From Salinarimonas ramus (GTDB taxonomy: Bacteria; Pseudomonadota; Alphaproteobacteria; Rhizobiales; Beijerinckiaceae): a stretch of 64,000 nt of DNA. The DNA lies in the NCBI RefSeq assembly GCF_014645695.1, contig NZ_BMMF01000006.1, positions 240,225 through 304,224 on the forward strand. Reading direction: 5' to 3'. Shown here piece after piece: positions 9,794 through 19,963 of this stretch. Made by a program: the position numbers and the translations under genes. Every line of letters starts with the position of its first letter. Position 1 is the first letter of the stretch. Below the pieces are notes generated by a model. The model saw nothing but the letters and a program-made list of their open reading frames with translations, ran no database searches and was not told the origin of the DNA.

Positions 9794-10899
9794 AGCGAAA
9801 GACCGTTGTCGAAGCGCACGGGCTCGCCGTCGCCGCGGGGCTCCAGCGCGCCGACGATCCGGGCGCGCTCGCCGGCCTCCGCCAGCTTCGCGCAGACGGT
9901 CTCGGCCGCCTCGGCCGGCACCACGACGATCATGCCGATCCCGCAATTGAAGGTCCGCAGCATCTCGGCCTCGGCGACACCGCCCGAGCGCGCGAGCCAG
10001 ACGAAGACGGGCGGCGGGTCGATCGCCGCGAGGTCGATGCGCGCGGCGACGTCCTCGGGCAGGACGCGGGGCAGGTTGTCGGGCAGGCCGCCGCCGGTGA
10101 TGTGGGCGAGCGCCTTGACCGGCAGGCCCTCCTTCAGGAGCCCCAGCAGCGGGCGCACGTAGATGCGCGTCGGCTCGAGCAGCGCGCGCCCCAGCGTCTC
10201 GCCGGGGGCGAACGGTGCCTCGTCCTCGTAGGATAGCCCGCTCGCGCCCACGATCCGGCGCACGAGCGAGAAGCCGTTCGAGTGCACGCCCGAGGACGCG
10301 ATGCCGACGAGCACGTCGCCCGACGCGACGTCGCGCGGGAGGAGCGTGCCGCGCTCGGCCGCGCCGACCGCGAAGCCGGCGAGATCGTAATCCGCGCCCT
10401 GGTAGACGCCCGGCATCTCCGCCGTCTCGCCGCCGATGAGCGCGCAGCCGGCCCGCCGGCAGCCCTCGGCGATGCCGGCGACGAGGGCCGTGCCGGTGGC
10501 GGCTTCGAGCCGGCCGGTGGCGAGGTAGTCGAGGAAGAAGAGCGGCTCGGCGCCCTGGACCACGAGATCGTTGACGCACATGGCGACGAGATCGATGCCC
10601 ACGGTGTCGTGGATGCCGGTTTCCACCGCGATCTTCACCTTGGTGCCGACGCCGTCGTTGGCGGCGACGAGGATCGGGTCGACGAAGCCCGCGGCCTTGA
10701 GATCGAACAGGCCGCCGAAGCCCCCGATCTCCGCGTCCGCGCCCGGCCGGCGGGTGGCGCGAACGAGCGGCTTGATCGCCTCCACCATGGCGTTGCCGGC
10801 ATCGATGTCGACGCCGGCCTCGGCATAGGTCATCCCCTGCGGACCGGCCGGTCTCGCCGCCGTTCCGTCCCGTCCGCCGTCTTGCCGATCCTCGGCCAT
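9790..10899 (-). CDS. purM: phosphoribosylformylglycinamidine cyclo-ligase (AIR synthetase)
   Basis: This 369-residue enzyme closes the imidazole ring of aminoimidazole ribotide, using ATP, in purine synthesis. The conserved signatures are [13 protein letters not shown], the [11 protein letters not shown] block, [18 protein letters not shown] and GGETAEMPG, and a C-terminal FNCGIGM motif. The ATG at 10897-10899 has GGAGG upstream, so a longer reading from 10956 is not preferred. The first 22 residues before TYAEAG are Gly/Arg-rich and poorly conserved. It is the first gene of the purM-purN pair, and it is divergent from the phosphatidyltransferase gene 131 bases away. Confidence 0.96.
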   Translation of the reverse strand: MAEDRQDGGRDGTAARPAGPQGMTYAEAGVDIDAGNAMVEAIKPLVRATRRPGADAEIGGFGGLFDLKAAGFVDPILVAANDGVGTKVKIAVETGIHDTVGIDLVAMCVNDLVVQGAEPLFFLDYLATGRLEAATGTALVAGIAEGCRRAGCALIGGETAEMPGVYQGADYDLAGFAVGAAERGTLLPRDVASGDVLVGIASSGVHSNGFSLVRRIVGASGLSYEDEAPFAPGETLGRALLEPTRIYVRPLLGLLKEGLPVKALAHITGGGLPDNLPRVLPEDVAARIDLAAIDPPPVFVWLARSGGVAEAEMLRTFNCGIGMIVVVPAEAAETVCAKLAEAGERARIVGALEPRGDGEPVRFDNGLSL

Positions 10900-11030
10900 G
10901 GCGCGCCTCCGCTGTGCTCGTTCGCGCGGGTTACAGAAGCGCGGCATCGCGCGCAAGCCGTGCGGACACGCGCTTGACCGGCACGCGCCGCCTTCGTACC
11001 CGATTGACGAGCCGCCCGGGAGCCGGACCC

Positions 11031-11561
11031 ATGACGATTCCCAACCTCATCAGCGTCTTCCGCCTCTTGATCGTCCCGGTGGTGATCGTCGCCATCCTCG
11101 AGGGCGAGTGGCTCGCCGCCTTCGTCCTCTTCCTCGTCGCCGGTATCTCCGACGGCCTCGACGGCTGGATCGCCCGGCGCTTCGACATGCGCTCCGAGCT
11201 CGGCGCCGTGATCGACCCCCTGGCCGACAAGGCGCTCCTCGTCTCGATCTACGTGACCCTCGCGATCGTGGGCGCGATGGAGGAATGGCTCGTCGTCATC
11301 GTCGTCTCCCGCGACGTGATGATCGTCCTCGCCTACGTCGTCTCCTGGATCATGGACCGGCCGATCTCCGTGAAGCCGATCTTCGCGTCGAAGGTGAACA
11401 CGGCGCTCCTCATCACCTATGCCGTCACCGTGCTCGCCTCGAACGCCTTCGCGTTTTCGCTGGGGCCCTTCGACGAGATCCTCTCCGTCGGCATCGCGAT
11501 CCTGACGGCGTTCACGCTCGCGACCTACCTCGTCGTCTGGCTGAGGCACATGAGCGCGTGA
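11031..11561 (+). CDS. CDP-alcohol phosphatidyltransferase family protein
   Basis: This is a 176-residue integral membrane enzyme carrying the full family signature, [10 protein letters not shown] followed by G-x3-D-x3-D ([13 protein letters not shown], residues about 42-66). The two Asp pairs bind the metal and CDP-activated lipid. It has around five hydrophobic segments. Such proteins transfer a phosphatidyl group from CDP-diacylglycerol to an alcohol (glycerol-phosphate, inositol-phosphate, serine or phosphatidylglycerol). A second, PgsA-like, family member lies at 42771-43346, so this one may have a different acceptor, but the sequence alone does not say. The ATG at 11031 lies just before the hydrophobic N terminus. 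Confidence 0.86.
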   Translation: MTIPNLISVFRLLIVPVVIVAILEGEWLAAFVLFLVAGISDGLDGWIARRFDMRSELGAVIDPLADKALLVSIYVTLAIVGAMEEWLVVIVVSRDVMIVLAYVVSWIMDRPISVKPIFASKVNTALLITYAVTVLASNAFAFSLGPFDEILSVGIAILTAFTLATYLVVWLRHMSA

Positions 11562-11641
11562 GGCGTGCGCGCCGAACGCGCGCGTGCGTTCGGCCTACGG
11601 CTGCGCTAGGAGGAGAGGGCCCGACCCTCCCGGAGACCGCC

Positions 11642-12244
11642 ATGCTCGTCCTGATTCTCGGCCTCGTCCTCTTCCTCGGCACGCACGCCTTCACCATGGC
11701 GCGGGGGCCGCGCGCACGGTTGATCGAGCGGCTGGGGGAGGGCGGCTACAAGATCTCCTATTCCATCGCGTCGCTCGTCGGCATCGTGCTCGTGAGCATC
11801 GGCTACGGGGAGGCGCGCTACAGCGCCGCGAACGTGCAGATCTGGTCCCCGCCCGCGGGCCTGTCGCACCTGTCGCTTCTCCTGATGGTCTTCGCCGTGA
11901 TCCTGTTCGTGGCGACCTACCTGCCCGGCCACATCAAGGCGCGGGCGAAGCATCCGATGCTCGCGGCGGTGAAGATCTGGGCGCTGGCCCATCTCCTCGC
12001 CAACGGCGATCTCGCCTCGATGATCCTGTTCGTCTCCTTCCTCGCCTGGGCCGTGGTCGCGCGCATCTCGCTCAAGCGTCGCCCGGTCTCGCCGCTGGCG
12101 CCGGCACAGGCCGCGGCCGCGAAGCCGGCGGGCTGGCGCAACGACGCGATTGCCGTGGTCGTCGGCCTCGTCGCCTACGTCGCCTTCGCCTTCTGGCTCC
12201 ACCCGATCCTCATCGGCGTGCCGGTGGTCGGCGGCGGCATGTGA
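11642..12244 (+). CDS. NnrU family membrane protein
   Basis: This 200-residue protein has five to six membrane helices. THAFTMARGPR near residues 14-24 and PGHIKARAKHPML around 98-110 resemble the NnrU family, described in denitrification clusters and related to carotenoid isomerase-associated membrane proteins. No nitrite or nitric oxide reductase genes are nearby, so the denitrification link is not supported here. It lies 80 bases downstream of the phosphatidyltransferase, possibly in the same transcript. Biochemical role unknown. Confidence 0.78.
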   Translation: MLVLILGLVLFLGTHAFTMARGPRARLIERLGEGGYKISYSIASLVGIVLVSIGYGEARYSAANVQIWSPPAGLSHLSLLLMVFAVILFVATYLPGHIKARAKHPMLAAVKIWALAHLLANGDLASMILFVSFLAWAVVARISLKRRPVSPLAPAQAAAAKPAGWRNDAIAVVVGLVAYVAFAFWLHPILIGVPVVGGGM

Positions 12245-12253
12245 GCCCGCCAG

Positions 12254-13792
12254 TCACGTGCCGTAGGAGGACGTGAGCGAGCCGAGGAAGCGGTCGGCGT
12301 CCTCGCGGATCGCCGCCTTGCGGTCGTCGCTCATCTTCGCGAGCGTGCGGTAGGGCATGGCGATGCGTGGATTGCCGACGAGGCGCGCCTCGTTCTCGAT
12401 GAGGAAGTTCCAGTAGAGATAATTGAACGGGCAGGCCCGCTCGCCCTCTTTCACCTTGGGCGAGTAGGTGCAGGCGGCGCAATAGTCGCTCATCCTGTCG
12501 ATATAGGCGCCCGACGCCGCGTAGGGCTTCGAGGCGAGCACCCCGCCGTCGGCATAGAGGATCATGCCGTGGACGTTGGGCAGCTCCACCCATTCGTAGG
12601 CGTCGGCATAGACGACGAGGTACCATTCCTCCACCTCGGCCGGGCGCAGGCCCGCGAGGAGGGCGAAATTGCCGAGCACCATCAGCCGCTGGATGTGGTG
12701 CGCGTAGGCGTGCCGGCGCGTGTCGCCGACGCATTGGGCGAGGCAGTTCATCTCCGTCTCGCCGGTCCAGTAGAAATCCGGCAGCGGGCGCGTCGCTTCG
12801 AGCGCGTTGGTGTCCGCATAGGCGGGCATCTTGAGCCAATAGAGCCCGCGCACGTATTCCCGCCAGCCGATGATCTGGCGGATGAAGCCCTCGACGGCAT
12901 TCAAGGGCGCGCGGCCCTCCCGCCATTCGCGCTCGGCCGCGACGCAGACCTCTTCCGCCGTGAGGAGCCCGGCGTTCAGGTAGGGCGAAAGGACGGCGTG
13001 GAAGAGGAAGGGCTCGCCCGTCTTCATCGCGTCCTGGTAGTCGCCGAAGGTGGGCAGCGCCTCCTCGACGAAAAAACGCAGCGCCTCGAGCGCCTGCGCC
13101 CGCGTTACGCCCCAGCCGAAGGGCTCGAGATCGCCGAAATGGTTGCCGAAGCGCCGCGCCACGAGGTCGAGCACCTCGCGCGTGATCGCGTCCGGCTCGA
13201 AGCGGCGGCGCGGCGGGACCGTGATCGTCTTGGGCAGGGCCTTGCGGTTCTGCGCGTCGAAATTCCACTGCCCGCCCACGGGCTCGCGGCCCTCCATGAG
13301 GAAGCCGGTCTTGCGGCGCATCTCGCGGTAGAAGTACTCCATGCGCAGATGCTTCTTCTCGCCGGCCCAGGCGCCGAACTCCGCCTTCGTGGCGAGGAAG
13401 CGGTTGTCCTCGCGGATCTCGACGGGCAGGCCCAGCTCCTCGCGCCAGTCTCGCATCATCTCGAGCACGCGCCATTCGCCGGGTTCGGTCACGACGACCC
13501 GCTCGGGGTGGTGGCGTTCGACCGCCCGCGCGAGCTCGGCGCCGAAGGACCCGGCATTCTCCGGGTCGTCGAGGCGCACGTAGTCGACGGTGATCCCCTC
13601 GACCCGCAGCGCCTGCGCGAAATGGCGCATGGCGGAAAAGAGGAAGGCGATCTTCTGCTTGTGGTGGCGGACATAGGTCGCCTCCTCGGCGACCTCGACC
13701 ATGAGGACGACGTCGGTCTCGGCGTCGAGATCGCTCAGCGAGGAGATCGCCCGGGTGAGCTGGTCCCCGAGGAGGAGGCGCAAGGTGCCCAT
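12254..13792 (-). CDS. iron-sulfur bacterial cryptochrome/photolyase (PhrB type)
   Basis: This 512-residue protein belongs to the FeS-BCP branch of the cryptochrome/photolyase family, typified by Agrobacterium PhrB, a (6-4) photolyase. It begins with the ribolumazine/antenna-binding Rossmann-like domain (LLLGDQL). The four Cys that hold a [4Fe-4S] cluster are present at 350, 438, 441 and 454, in MNC, DYCAACTYS and RACPFN. These fall at the numbering known for PhrB. The FAD-binding helices around HAYAHHIQRLMVLGNF (about 361-376) are conserved. The expected reaction is light-driven repair of UV photoproducts in cytosolic DNA. An SDR gene lies 19 bases upstream on the same strand, suggesting an operon. 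Confidence 0.92.
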   Translation of the reverse strand: MGTLRLLLGDQLTRAISSLSDLDAETDVVLMVEVAEEATYVRHHKQKIAFLFSAMRHFAQALRVEGITVDYVRLDDPENAGSFGAELARAVERHHPERVVVTEPGEWRVLEMMRDWREELGLPVEIREDNRFLATKAEFGAWAGEKKHLRMEYFYREMRRKTGFLMEGREPVGGQWNFDAQNRKALPKTITVPPRRRFEPDAITREVLDLVARRFGNHFGDLEPFGWGVTRAQALEALRFFVEEALPTFGDYQDAMKTGEPFLFHAVLSPYLNAGLLTAEEVCVAAEREWREGRAPLNAVEGFIRQIIGWREYVRGLYWLKMPAYADTNALEATRPLPDFYWTGETEMNCLAQCVGDTRRHAYAHHIQRLMVLGNFALLAGLRPAEVEEWYLVVYADAYEWVELPNVHGMILYADGGVLASKPYAASGAYIDRMSDYCAACTYSPKVKEGERACPFNYLYWNFLIENEARLVGNPRIAMPYRTLAKMSDDRKAAIREDADRFLGSLTSSYGT

Positions 13793-13811
13793 CGACCTGC
13801 AGACCTCCCCT

Positions 13812-14546
13812 TCAGCCCTTGACGCGCAGGGTCGAGCGCCCGCCGTCGACGCCGATGGTCTGCCCGGTGATCCAGCTCGCCTGCGGCGAAAGCAGGAATG
13901 CGGCGAGCGCGCCCACGTCCTCGCCCGTGCCGAGGCGCGGGATGGCGTGCATGCCCGCGATCGCCTGCGCCATCGTCGCGTTCGAGGTGATGGGGCGCGC
14001 GAGATCCGTGTCGAGGAGCGAGGGCGCCACGCAATTCACGCGCACCTTCGGCGCGAGCTCGGCCGCGAGCGCAAGCGTCAGGCCCTGCACGGCGCCCTTG
14101 GCCATGGCGACGCTGGCATGGGCGGAGAAGCCCTGGTTGGCGGCAATCGTCGAGAACAGGACGACGCTCGCCCCGTTCGCCTGCCGGAACGGCTTCAGTG
14201 CCGCTTGCACCGCCTGCGCCGCACCGAGCGCGTTGAGGCGGAAATCGGCGAGGAAGTCCTCCTGCGTGAGCTTGCCGAACGGCTTGAGGTTGATCGAGCC
14301 CACGGCGTAGACCAGCCCGGCGAGCCCCTCTCCGGCGCTCGCCTCCTCGGTGGCGCGGGCGATGGCGGCGGGATCGCCGACGTCGGCGACGCTGGTCCCC
14401 GTCGCGTCCACCTCGCGGGCGACCTCCGCGAGCCGGGCTTCGTCGCGGGCCGCGAGATGGACCCGCCAGCCGGCGGCGGAGAGAGCCCGCGCCGCGGCGG
14501 ATCCGACGCCCCCGGTGCCGCCCCAGATCAGAACGCGTGCGCTCAT
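13812..14546 (-). CDS. SDR family oxidoreductase without the catalytic Tyr
   Basis: This is a 244-residue classical-length SDR. The nucleotide loop GGTGGVGSA spans residues 9-17. The structural Asn105 (RLNAL) and Ser132 (FSTIA) are in place. The C-terminal GQTIGVDGG motif is normal. The YxxxK site reads V146-A-M-A-K150, so the catalytic tyrosine is replaced by valine, while the lysine stays. Standard hydride-transfer chemistry is therefore doubtful; it may bind NAD(P) or use another route. It sits directly upstream of the photolyase gene, in the same direction with a 19-base gap, and is divergent from the formyltransferase gene. Confidence 0.85.
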   Translation of the reverse strand: MSARVLIWGGTGGVGSAAARALSAAGWRVHLAARDEARLAEVAREVDATGTSVADVGDPAAIARATEEASAGEGLAGLVYAVGSINLKPFGKLTQEDFLADFRLNALGAAQAVQAALKPFRQANGASVVLFSTIAANQGFSAHASVAMAKGAVQGLTLALAAELAPKVRVNCVAPSLLDTDLARPITSNATMAQAIAGMHAIPRLGTGEDVGALAAFLLSPQASWITGQTIGVDGGRSTLRVKG

Positions 14547-14710
14547 CGCCCGAAATTCTCCATCCTCGGTTTCGTTTGCGGCTGCAATTCCGGCCGTGAC
14601 GCGCTAGCTATGGCGCTGCGCCCGCGCGTAAAGACCGCTTTGCGGGTGGCCGCGGGTCGCAGGTCGCGGATTGCGGGAACGCTCGTGCCGGGCAGGGGAG
14701 GGGGACGACG

Positions 14711-15565
14711 ATGCGGTTCGCTTTCGCGGGGATCGATTTCCTCGCCGACGCCTTCCACGGCTTCGTCGCGCAGGGCTGGGAGCCGGTGAAGCTGTTCACG
14801 CGCCCCTGCGACGGCGTCCACGACGTCAACGTCGCGATCGTCGGCGAGGCGGCGCGGCGCAAGCTGCCGATCCAGATGTCGCGCATCCGCGCCGCGGACG
14901 TCGCGGCGCTGAAGGATCTCGGCTGCGACGCCCTCGTCGTCGCCGGCTATCCCTGGCGCATCCCGGACTGGACGGGGAGCGTCGCCTACGCGTTGAACTT
15001 CCACCCCTCGCCGCTGCCGGAGGGGCGCGGACCGTACCCGCTCTACCGCGTCGTCCTCGACGGGCTCGACAGCTGGGGCATGAGCGCCCACGTGCTCGAC
15101 GCCGAGTTCGACACGGGCCCGATCCTGGCGCGTGAGATCTTTCCCGTCTCCCCGCAGGAGCGCCACGAGACGCTGCTCGCCCGCTGCCAGATGGCCACGG
15201 GGCGCCTCGCGCGCGCGATCGCCGCCGACATCGAGGGCGCCTTCGCACGCGCCGAGCCGCAGGGGGAGGGGAGCTACTTTCCGAGAGCCAGCGACGCCGA
15301 TCGCACGTTGGACTTCACGAGGCCGATCGAGGCGCTGATGCGTCAGGTGCGCGCCTTCGGGCCCATCGAGACCATGGCGAAGGTCGGCCCGAGCGAGATC
15401 CATGTCGGCGAGGCGTACGCCATCGAGGCCGCCCACGACCACGAGCCTGGACGCGTGGTGCACCAGTACCGCCGCGTCCTCACGATCGCGGCGAAGGACG
15501 GCTACGTCGTCATCACCCGCTGGAGCCCGGTCTCGCTCACCGCCGCGCAGTACTTCGGGCGGTGA
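14711..15565 (+). CDS. formyltransferase family protein (Fmt/ArnA-like fold)
   Basis: This 284-residue protein has a formyltransferase domain with the complete active-site set. NFHPSPLPEGRG (about 97-108) gives Asn and His, and DAEFDTGPI (about 132-140) gives the Asp. A C-terminal barrel-like region of about 80 residues follows. It is shorter than methionyl-tRNA formyltransferase and lacks the nucleotide-sugar features of ArnA, so the acceptor is probably another amine, with 10-formyl-tetrahydrofolate as donor. The ATG at 14711 follows GGGGAGGGGG. The gene is divergent from the SDR-photolyase pair and is followed by the DUF2256 gene. Confidence 0.82.
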   Translation: MRFAFAGIDFLADAFHGFVAQGWEPVKLFTRPCDGVHDVNVAIVGEAARRKLPIQMSRIRAADVAALKDLGCDALVVAGYPWRIPDWTGSVAYALNFHPSPLPEGRGPYPLYRVVLDGLDSWGMSAHVLDAEFDTGPILAREIFPVSPQERHETLLARCQMATGRLARAIAADIEGAFARAEPQGEGSYFPRASDADRTLDFTRPIEALMRQVRAFGPIETMAKVGPSEIHVGEAYAIEAAHDHEPGRVVHQYRRVLTIAAKDGYVVITRWSPVSLTAAQYFGR

Positions 15566-15652
15566 CGGGTCGCGCAGGGGATGAACGCCGCCGCTCCCGC
15601 GCCATCTCTCCCTCCACGACCCCGACCGACCCGCCGCCCGAGACCCCTCCTC

Positions 15653-15853
15653 ATGCCGCGCATGCGCCGCAAGGCCGATCTTCCGACCAAGACCTGCGCC
15701 GCCTGCGGCCGGCCCTTCGCCTGGCGCAAGAAGTGGGAGCGTGTCTGGGGGGAGGTGCGCTATTGCTCCGATCGCTGCCGGAGCGAGGGACGCGCGCGCT
15801 CGCGCGACCCCGTCCCGGAGAGCGGCGGCGTCACTCCGCGATCGCGATCCTGA
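15653..15853 (+). CDS. DUF2256 zinc-ribbon-like small protein
   Basis: This 66-residue protein has the DUF2256 pattern: [19 protein letters not shown], then a tryptophan-rich link and RYCSDRCR. Four Cys in two CxxC-like pairs (CAAC and CSDRC) could bind zinc. The function of DUF2256 is not known. The gene overlaps the stop end of the convergent ABC exporter gene by 23 bases. The ATG at 15653 starts close to the conserved core; an ATG at 15662 is possible. In my recollection such genes are often found near photolyase genes, and a photolyase lies 1.9 kb to the left. Confidence 0.82.
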   Translation: MPRMRRKADLPTKTCAACGRPFAWRKKWERVWGEVRYCSDRCRSEGRARSRDPVPESGGVTPRSRS

Positions 15854-17744
15854 GGGAGGCCGCGCGCTCGTCCTCCGCCTGCTTGAGCAGCGCGCGCGCC
15901 TCGTCCGCCTCGCGCTGACGGTTCCACATGGCGGCGTAGACGCCCTCCGCGGCGAGGAGCTGCGCGTGCGAGCCGCGCTCGACGATCTCGCCCTTGTCGA
16001 GGACGATGATCTCGTCGGCGCCCACCACCGTCGAGAGGCGGTGCGCGATGACGAGCGTCGTGCGTCCGCGGCTCACACGGTCGAGCGCGTCCTGGATCTC
16101 CTTCTCGGTGAAGGAGTCGAGCGCGGACGTCGCCTCGTCGAGGAGCAGGATCGGCGGGCTCTTGAGGATGGTGCGGGCGATGGCGACGCGCTGCTTCTCG
16201 CCGCCCGAGAGCTTGAGGCCGCGCTCGCCCACCGGCGTGTCGTAGCCCTCCGGCAGGCTTTCCACGAAGCGGTCGATCTGGGCGAGGCGGGCGGCCTCGC
16301 GGACCTCCTCCTCGCTCGCGTCCCAGCGGCCGTAGCGGATGTTGTAGCCGATCGTGTCGTTGAACAGCACCGTGTCCTGCGGGACCATGCCGATGGCCGA
16401 GCGCAGGCTCTCCTGCGTCACCGCGGCGATGTCCTGCCCGTCCACGAGGATGCGCCCACCCTGCGGCTCGTAGAAGCGGAAGAGCAGCCGCGAGATCGTC
16501 GACTTGCCCGCGCCCGAGGGACCGACGATGGCGATCGTCCTGCCGGCGGGCACCGTGAAGGAGATACCCTTCAGGATCGGCCGGTCCGGATTGTAGGAGA
16601 AGCGTACGTCCTCGAAGGCGACGGCGGCGTCCCCCACCGCGAGCGGCTTGGCGTCCGGCCTGTCCTGGATCTCGGGGTCGCGGTCGAGGATCGCGAACAT
16701 GTCGGAGATGTCGATGAGCGCCTGCTTGATCTCGCGATAGACCATGCCCATGAAGTTCAACGGGATGAAGAGCTGGATCAGCATGGCGTTGACCAGCACG
16801 AAGTCGCCGATCGACGCCGATCCCGCCAGGATGTCGCGCACGGCGAGGATCATCACCGTGGTCATGCCGATGGTGAAGATGATCGCCTGCCCGCCGTTGA
16901 GGAAGGCGAGCGAGGTGTAGGTCTGCACCGAGGCGCGCTCGTAGCCCTCCATGGAGCGGTCGTAGCGCGCCATCTCTCGCTTCTCGGCGCCGAAATACTT
17001 CACCGTCTCGAAGTTGAGCAGCGCGTCGATCGCCTTGGTGTTGGCGTCGGTGTCGCTCTCGTTCATCCGCTTTCGGATGGCGATGCGCCATTTCGTGGCC
17101 TGGTAGGTGAAGGCGAGATAGGCCGTCACCATCGCGAGCACCACGGCGGAATAGATCAGGTTGAACTCCCAGGCGAGGATGACGAGCACCAGCACGAGCT
17201 CGACGATCGTCGGCACCAGGGTGAGGATCATCAGCCGCGTCAGCTCCTCGATGCCGTTTCGCCCGCGCTCGAGCACGCGGGTGAGCCCGCCCGTCTTTCG
17301 CTCGAGATGGAAGCGAAGGGACAGCGAGTGCAGGTGCGAGAAGAGCTGCGAGGCCATCTTGCGCACGGCGTGCATCGCGACCTTGGCGAAGACGCCGTCG
17401 CGCATCTGGGTGAGCACCGCCATCAGCACCCGCGAGAGACCGTAGAGGACGGTGAGCAGGATCGGCGCGCCGAACAGCCAGGCCCAGGCCTCGCCGCCGG
17501 GTGTGTCGGTCGCGTCGGAGGCGCCCGTCACGGCGACGAGCGCGTCCGTCGCCCACTTGAAGGTGAAGGGCGTGACCATGGTCACGCCCTTGGCGAGGAT
17601 CAGCAGCCCGAAGGCGATGTAGATGCGTCGCTGCAGGTCCGGGCGCCCGTGGGGCCACAGATAGGGCCAGAGGCGCGAGAAGGTGGCGACGAGGCTTGCT
17701 TCCTCGCGGCCGGCGGCGGCGGAGGATTGGGCGTCTGGGGGCAT
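15831..17744 (-). CDS. ABC exporter of the Atm1/HMT1 type (fused permease and ATPase)
   Basis: This is a 637-residue half-transporter. Six membrane helices fill residues about 45-340. The nucleotide-binding domain has Walker [10 protein letters not shown], signature LSGGEKQ and Walker [13 protein letters not shown]. Within the membrane part, [15 protein letters not shown] closely resembles the Atm1 motif that lines the glutathione-binding pocket. Atm1 proteins dimerise in the inner membrane and export glutathione-linked metal or sulfur compounds, supporting iron-sulfur protein assembly and metal tolerance. The gene is monocistronic, 81 bases from the acyl-CoA ligase gene, which is upstream on the same strand. 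Confidence 0.92.
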   Translation of the reverse strand: MPPDAQSSAAAGREEASLVATFSRLWPYLWPHGRPDLQRRIYIAFGLLILAKGVTMVTPFTFKWATDALVAVTGASDATDTPGGEAWAWLFGAPILLTVLYGLSRVLMAVLTQMRDGVFAKVAMHAVRKMASQLFSHLHSLSLRFHLERKTGGLTRVLERGRNGIEELTRLMILTLVPTIVELVLVLVILAWEFNLIYSAVVLAMVTAYLAFTYQATKWRIAIRKRMNESDTDANTKAIDALLNFETVKYFGAEKREMARYDRSMEGYERASVQTYTSLAFLNGGQAIIFTIGMTTVMILAVRDILAGSASIGDFVLVNAMLIQLFIPLNFMGMVYREIKQALIDISDMFAILDRDPEIQDRPDAKPLAVGDAAVAFEDVRFSYNPDRPILKGISFTVPAGRTIAIVGPSGAGKSTISRLLFRFYEPQGGRILVDGQDIAAVTQESLRSAIGMVPQDTVLFNDTIGYNIRYGRWDASEEEVREAARLAQIDRFVESLPEGYDTPVGERGLKLSGGEKQRVAIARTILKSPPILLLDEATSALDSFTEKEIQDALDRVSRGRTTLVIAHRLSTVVGADEIIVLDKGEIVERGSHAQLLAAEGVYAAMWNRQREADEARALLKQAEDERAASLRIAIAE

Positions 17745-17825
17745 GAGGCTGCTTCGATCGATTCCAGGGTGCCGCCTCTATATGGCAGCTCGGGCAGGTA
17801 AATCACCCCCCGTCCGACGACGCCC

Positions 17826-19433
17826 TCATCCCGTGAAGCGCTCGCGCAGCGCCGTCTTCTGGATCTTGCCCGTCGCCGTGTGCGGGATCTCCTCCACGAA
17901 CACGATCCGGTCCGGTAATTGCCACTTGGCGAGCCGTGCCGCGAGATGCGCGCGGATGCCGGCCTCGTCGGGCTCCACGCCCGCCCGGGGCACGACGACG
18001 AGGAGCGGGCGCTCGCCCCATTTCTCGTCGGGCACGCCGATGGCCGCCGCCTCGGCGACATGGGGATGGCCGACCGCGAGGTTCTCGAGCTCGATCGAGG
18101 AGATCCACTCGCCGCCGGACTTGATCACGTCCTTCGAGCGATCGACGACCTGCATGTTGCCGAAGCGGTCGATGGTCGCGACGTCGCCCGTGTCGAAATA
18201 GCCGTCGGCGTCGAGGATCGGCTCCTCGCGCCGGAAATAGGCCTTTGCGATCGCGGGCCCGCGCACCTTCAGGCGCCCGAAGGCCGTGCCGTCCCAGGGC
18301 AGCGCGCGCCCCTCGTCGTCCTCGATCCGCATCTCGATGCCGAAGAAGGCGTGGCCGGCGCGCTCCTTGACGTCGAGCCAGGCGTCCGCGTCGAGATCGC
18401 CGTAATCGGGCTTGAGCGAGCAGACGGTGCCGAGCGGGCTCATCTCCGTCATGCCCCAGGCGTGCATCACCTCGACGCCGTAGCGATCCCGGAAGGCCTG
18501 CGTCACCGCCCGCGGGCAGGCGGAGCCGCCGATGACGACGCGATCGAGATCGGGAAGCGTCGTCCCCGTGGCTTCGAGATGCTGGAGGAGCGCGAACCAG
18601 ACGGTGGGCACCGCGGCGCTGATGGAGACACGCTCCGACACGAGGAGCTCGGCGAGGGAGGCGCCGTCGAGCTTCGGCCCCGGCATCACCAGCGTCGCGC
18701 CCACCATGGGCGCCGAGAAGCCGAAGGACCAGCCGTTGGCGTGGAAGAGCGGCACGACCGGCATCGCGACGTCGCGCGAGGAGAGGCCGAGCGCGTCGCG
18801 CTGGTTCGCCGTCATGGCGTGGAGCACGTTGGAGCGGTGGGAATAGAGTACGCCCTTGGGCTCGCCCGTCGTGCCGGACGTGTAGCACAGGCCCGCGGCC
18901 GCGTTCTCGTCGAGCGTCGCCCAGGCGAAATCGTCGTCGGCCTCGGCCAGCCAGTCCTCGTAGGCGACGGCCTCGCGCAGGGTCGTCTCCGGCATGTGCG
19001 CGCCGTCGGTGAGGACGACGAAGCGCCGGATGGCGGGCAGCCGCTCCTGCAGGCGCTCCATCAAGGGCACGAAGGTGAGGTCGAGGAAGAGGAGGCGGTC
19101 CTCCGCGTGGCTCGCGATGTAGACGATCTGGTCCTCGAAGAGCCGCGGGTTGAGCGTGTGGTAGACCGCACCGATGCCGGTGATCGCGTACCAGGTCTCG
19201 AGATGGCGCGCGGTGTTCCAGGCGAGCGTCGCGACGCGATCGCCCTCGCGGATGCCCTCGCGGGCGAGGCGCTTGGCGAGGCGCAGCGCCCTGTCACGGA
19301 TCTCGGCGTAGGTCGTGCGCACGATCGGCCCCTCGACCGAGCGCGAGACCACCGCCCGGCCGCCGTGCTGGAGGGCGGCGTGGTCGATGATCTTGTGGAT
19401 CAGCAGAGGCCAGTCCTGCATCAGGCCGTGCAT
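17826..19433 (-). CDS. fatty-acyl-CoA ligase (AMP-binding, medium/long chain)
   Basis: This 535-residue ligase of the ANL superfamily activates a fatty acid through an acyl-adenylate to the CoA thioester. The P-loop motif [12 protein letters not shown] is intact. The hinge and adenylate-binding region reads [13 protein letters not shown] followed by [13 protein letters not shown]. The C-terminal [10 protein letters not shown] supplies the catalytic Lys. The overall pattern matches AlkK/FadD3-like ligases. The ATG at 19431-19433 has GAGGGAG upstream, and the frame before it looks non-coding. No beta-oxidation genes are adjacent, so the chain-length preference is unknown. Confidence 0.9.
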   Translation of the reverse strand: MHGLMQDWPLLIHKIIDHAALQHGGRAVVSRSVEGPIVRTTYAEIRDRALRLAKRLAREGIREGDRVATLAWNTARHLETWYAITGIGAVYHTLNPRLFEDQIVYIASHAEDRLLFLDLTFVPLMERLQERLPAIRRFVVLTDGAHMPETTLREAVAYEDWLAEADDDFAWATLDENAAAGLCYTSGTTGEPKGVLYSHRSNVLHAMTANQRDALGLSSRDVAMPVVPLFHANGWSFGFSAPMVGATLVMPGPKLDGASLAELLVSERVSISAAVPTVWFALLQHLEATGTTLPDLDRVVIGGSACPRAVTQAFRDRYGVEVMHAWGMTEMSPLGTVCSLKPDYGDLDADAWLDVKERAGHAFFGIEMRIEDDEGRALPWDGTAFGRLKVRGPAIAKAYFRREEPILDADGYFDTGDVATIDRFGNMQVVDRSKDVIKSGGEWISSIELENLAVGHPHVAEAAAIGVPDEKWGERPLLVVVPRAGVEPDEAGIRAHLAARLAKWQLPDRIVFVEEIPHTATGKIQKTALRERFTG

Positions 19434-19563
19434 GGCGTTCTCCCTCGGGCGCGCCCTGTGGCCGGGCGTTCGAGGAGAGGGTACCGCGTCTTCCCGCGAG
19501 AGCAATCGATGCGACGTGCTCCCGTTGGCGGCGACCGTCGGTGGACGCCGTCTTCTGTCGGCT

Positions 19564-19782
19564 TCACATCGTCATCGCGTGGGCGGGATAGCCGCCCTCG
19601 TCGAGGGCGGCGGCGATCTCGAGCGCTTGCGCTGTCGTGAGGATGCGTGCGCGGCCGTGCTCGAGATCTACCGCGACCTCCGCTCGCGGATCGACCCGCT
19701 CGACGATCCGGCGCACGGCCTTGGTGCACCCCTCGCAGCTCATGCCCTCCACGTTCATCAGGAGCTCGTGGCGCTCGTCCAT
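19564..19782 (-). CDS. heavy-metal-associated (HMA) domain protein, copper chaperone-like
   Basis: This 72-residue single HMA domain has the metal-binding MSCEGC motif with Cys16 and Cys19, a following amphipathic helix (KAVRRIVERVDP), and a beta strand typical of the ferredoxin-like fold. Proteins of this size bind Cu(I) or another soft metal and hand it to a P-type ATPase. No ATPase is adjacent. Position 14 is Met, as in GMTCxxC sites. The ATG at 19780-19782 follows GGAGGATTTCCC. The gene lies 130 bases upstream of the ligase on the same strand and is divergent from the EAL gene. Confidence 0.88.
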   Translation of the reverse strand: MDERHELLMNVEGMSCEGCTKAVRRIVERVDPRAEVAVDLEHGRARILTTAQALEIAAALDEGGYPAHAMTM

Positions 19783-19834
19783 GGGAAATCCTCCGTCTTC
19801 GTCTCCCGCGACAACGCCGGCGGCGGCTGCGACG

Positions 19835-19861
19835 TTCGCCCGCGGGGCGCGGGCGGGCGAA
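19835..19861. other. GC-rich hairpin between the HMA and EAL genes
   Basis: TTCGCCCGC at 19835-19843 and GCGGGCGAA at 19853-19861 form a perfect 9-bp stem with a 9-base loop. It lies in the divergent intergenic region, upstream of both neighbours, so it is not a terminator of either annotated gene. It could be a leader structure of one of them or a chance palindrome in GC-rich DNA. Confidence 0.35.
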
Positions 19862-19963
19862 AGCGGGTCGATCTCGGGGGATAGTCGAACGAAAATATTG
19901 AACGTGCGGGAATTATTCGGTTCTGTCGTAACGAGGACGCCCGTCCGGCTCGTCGGAGGCCGC

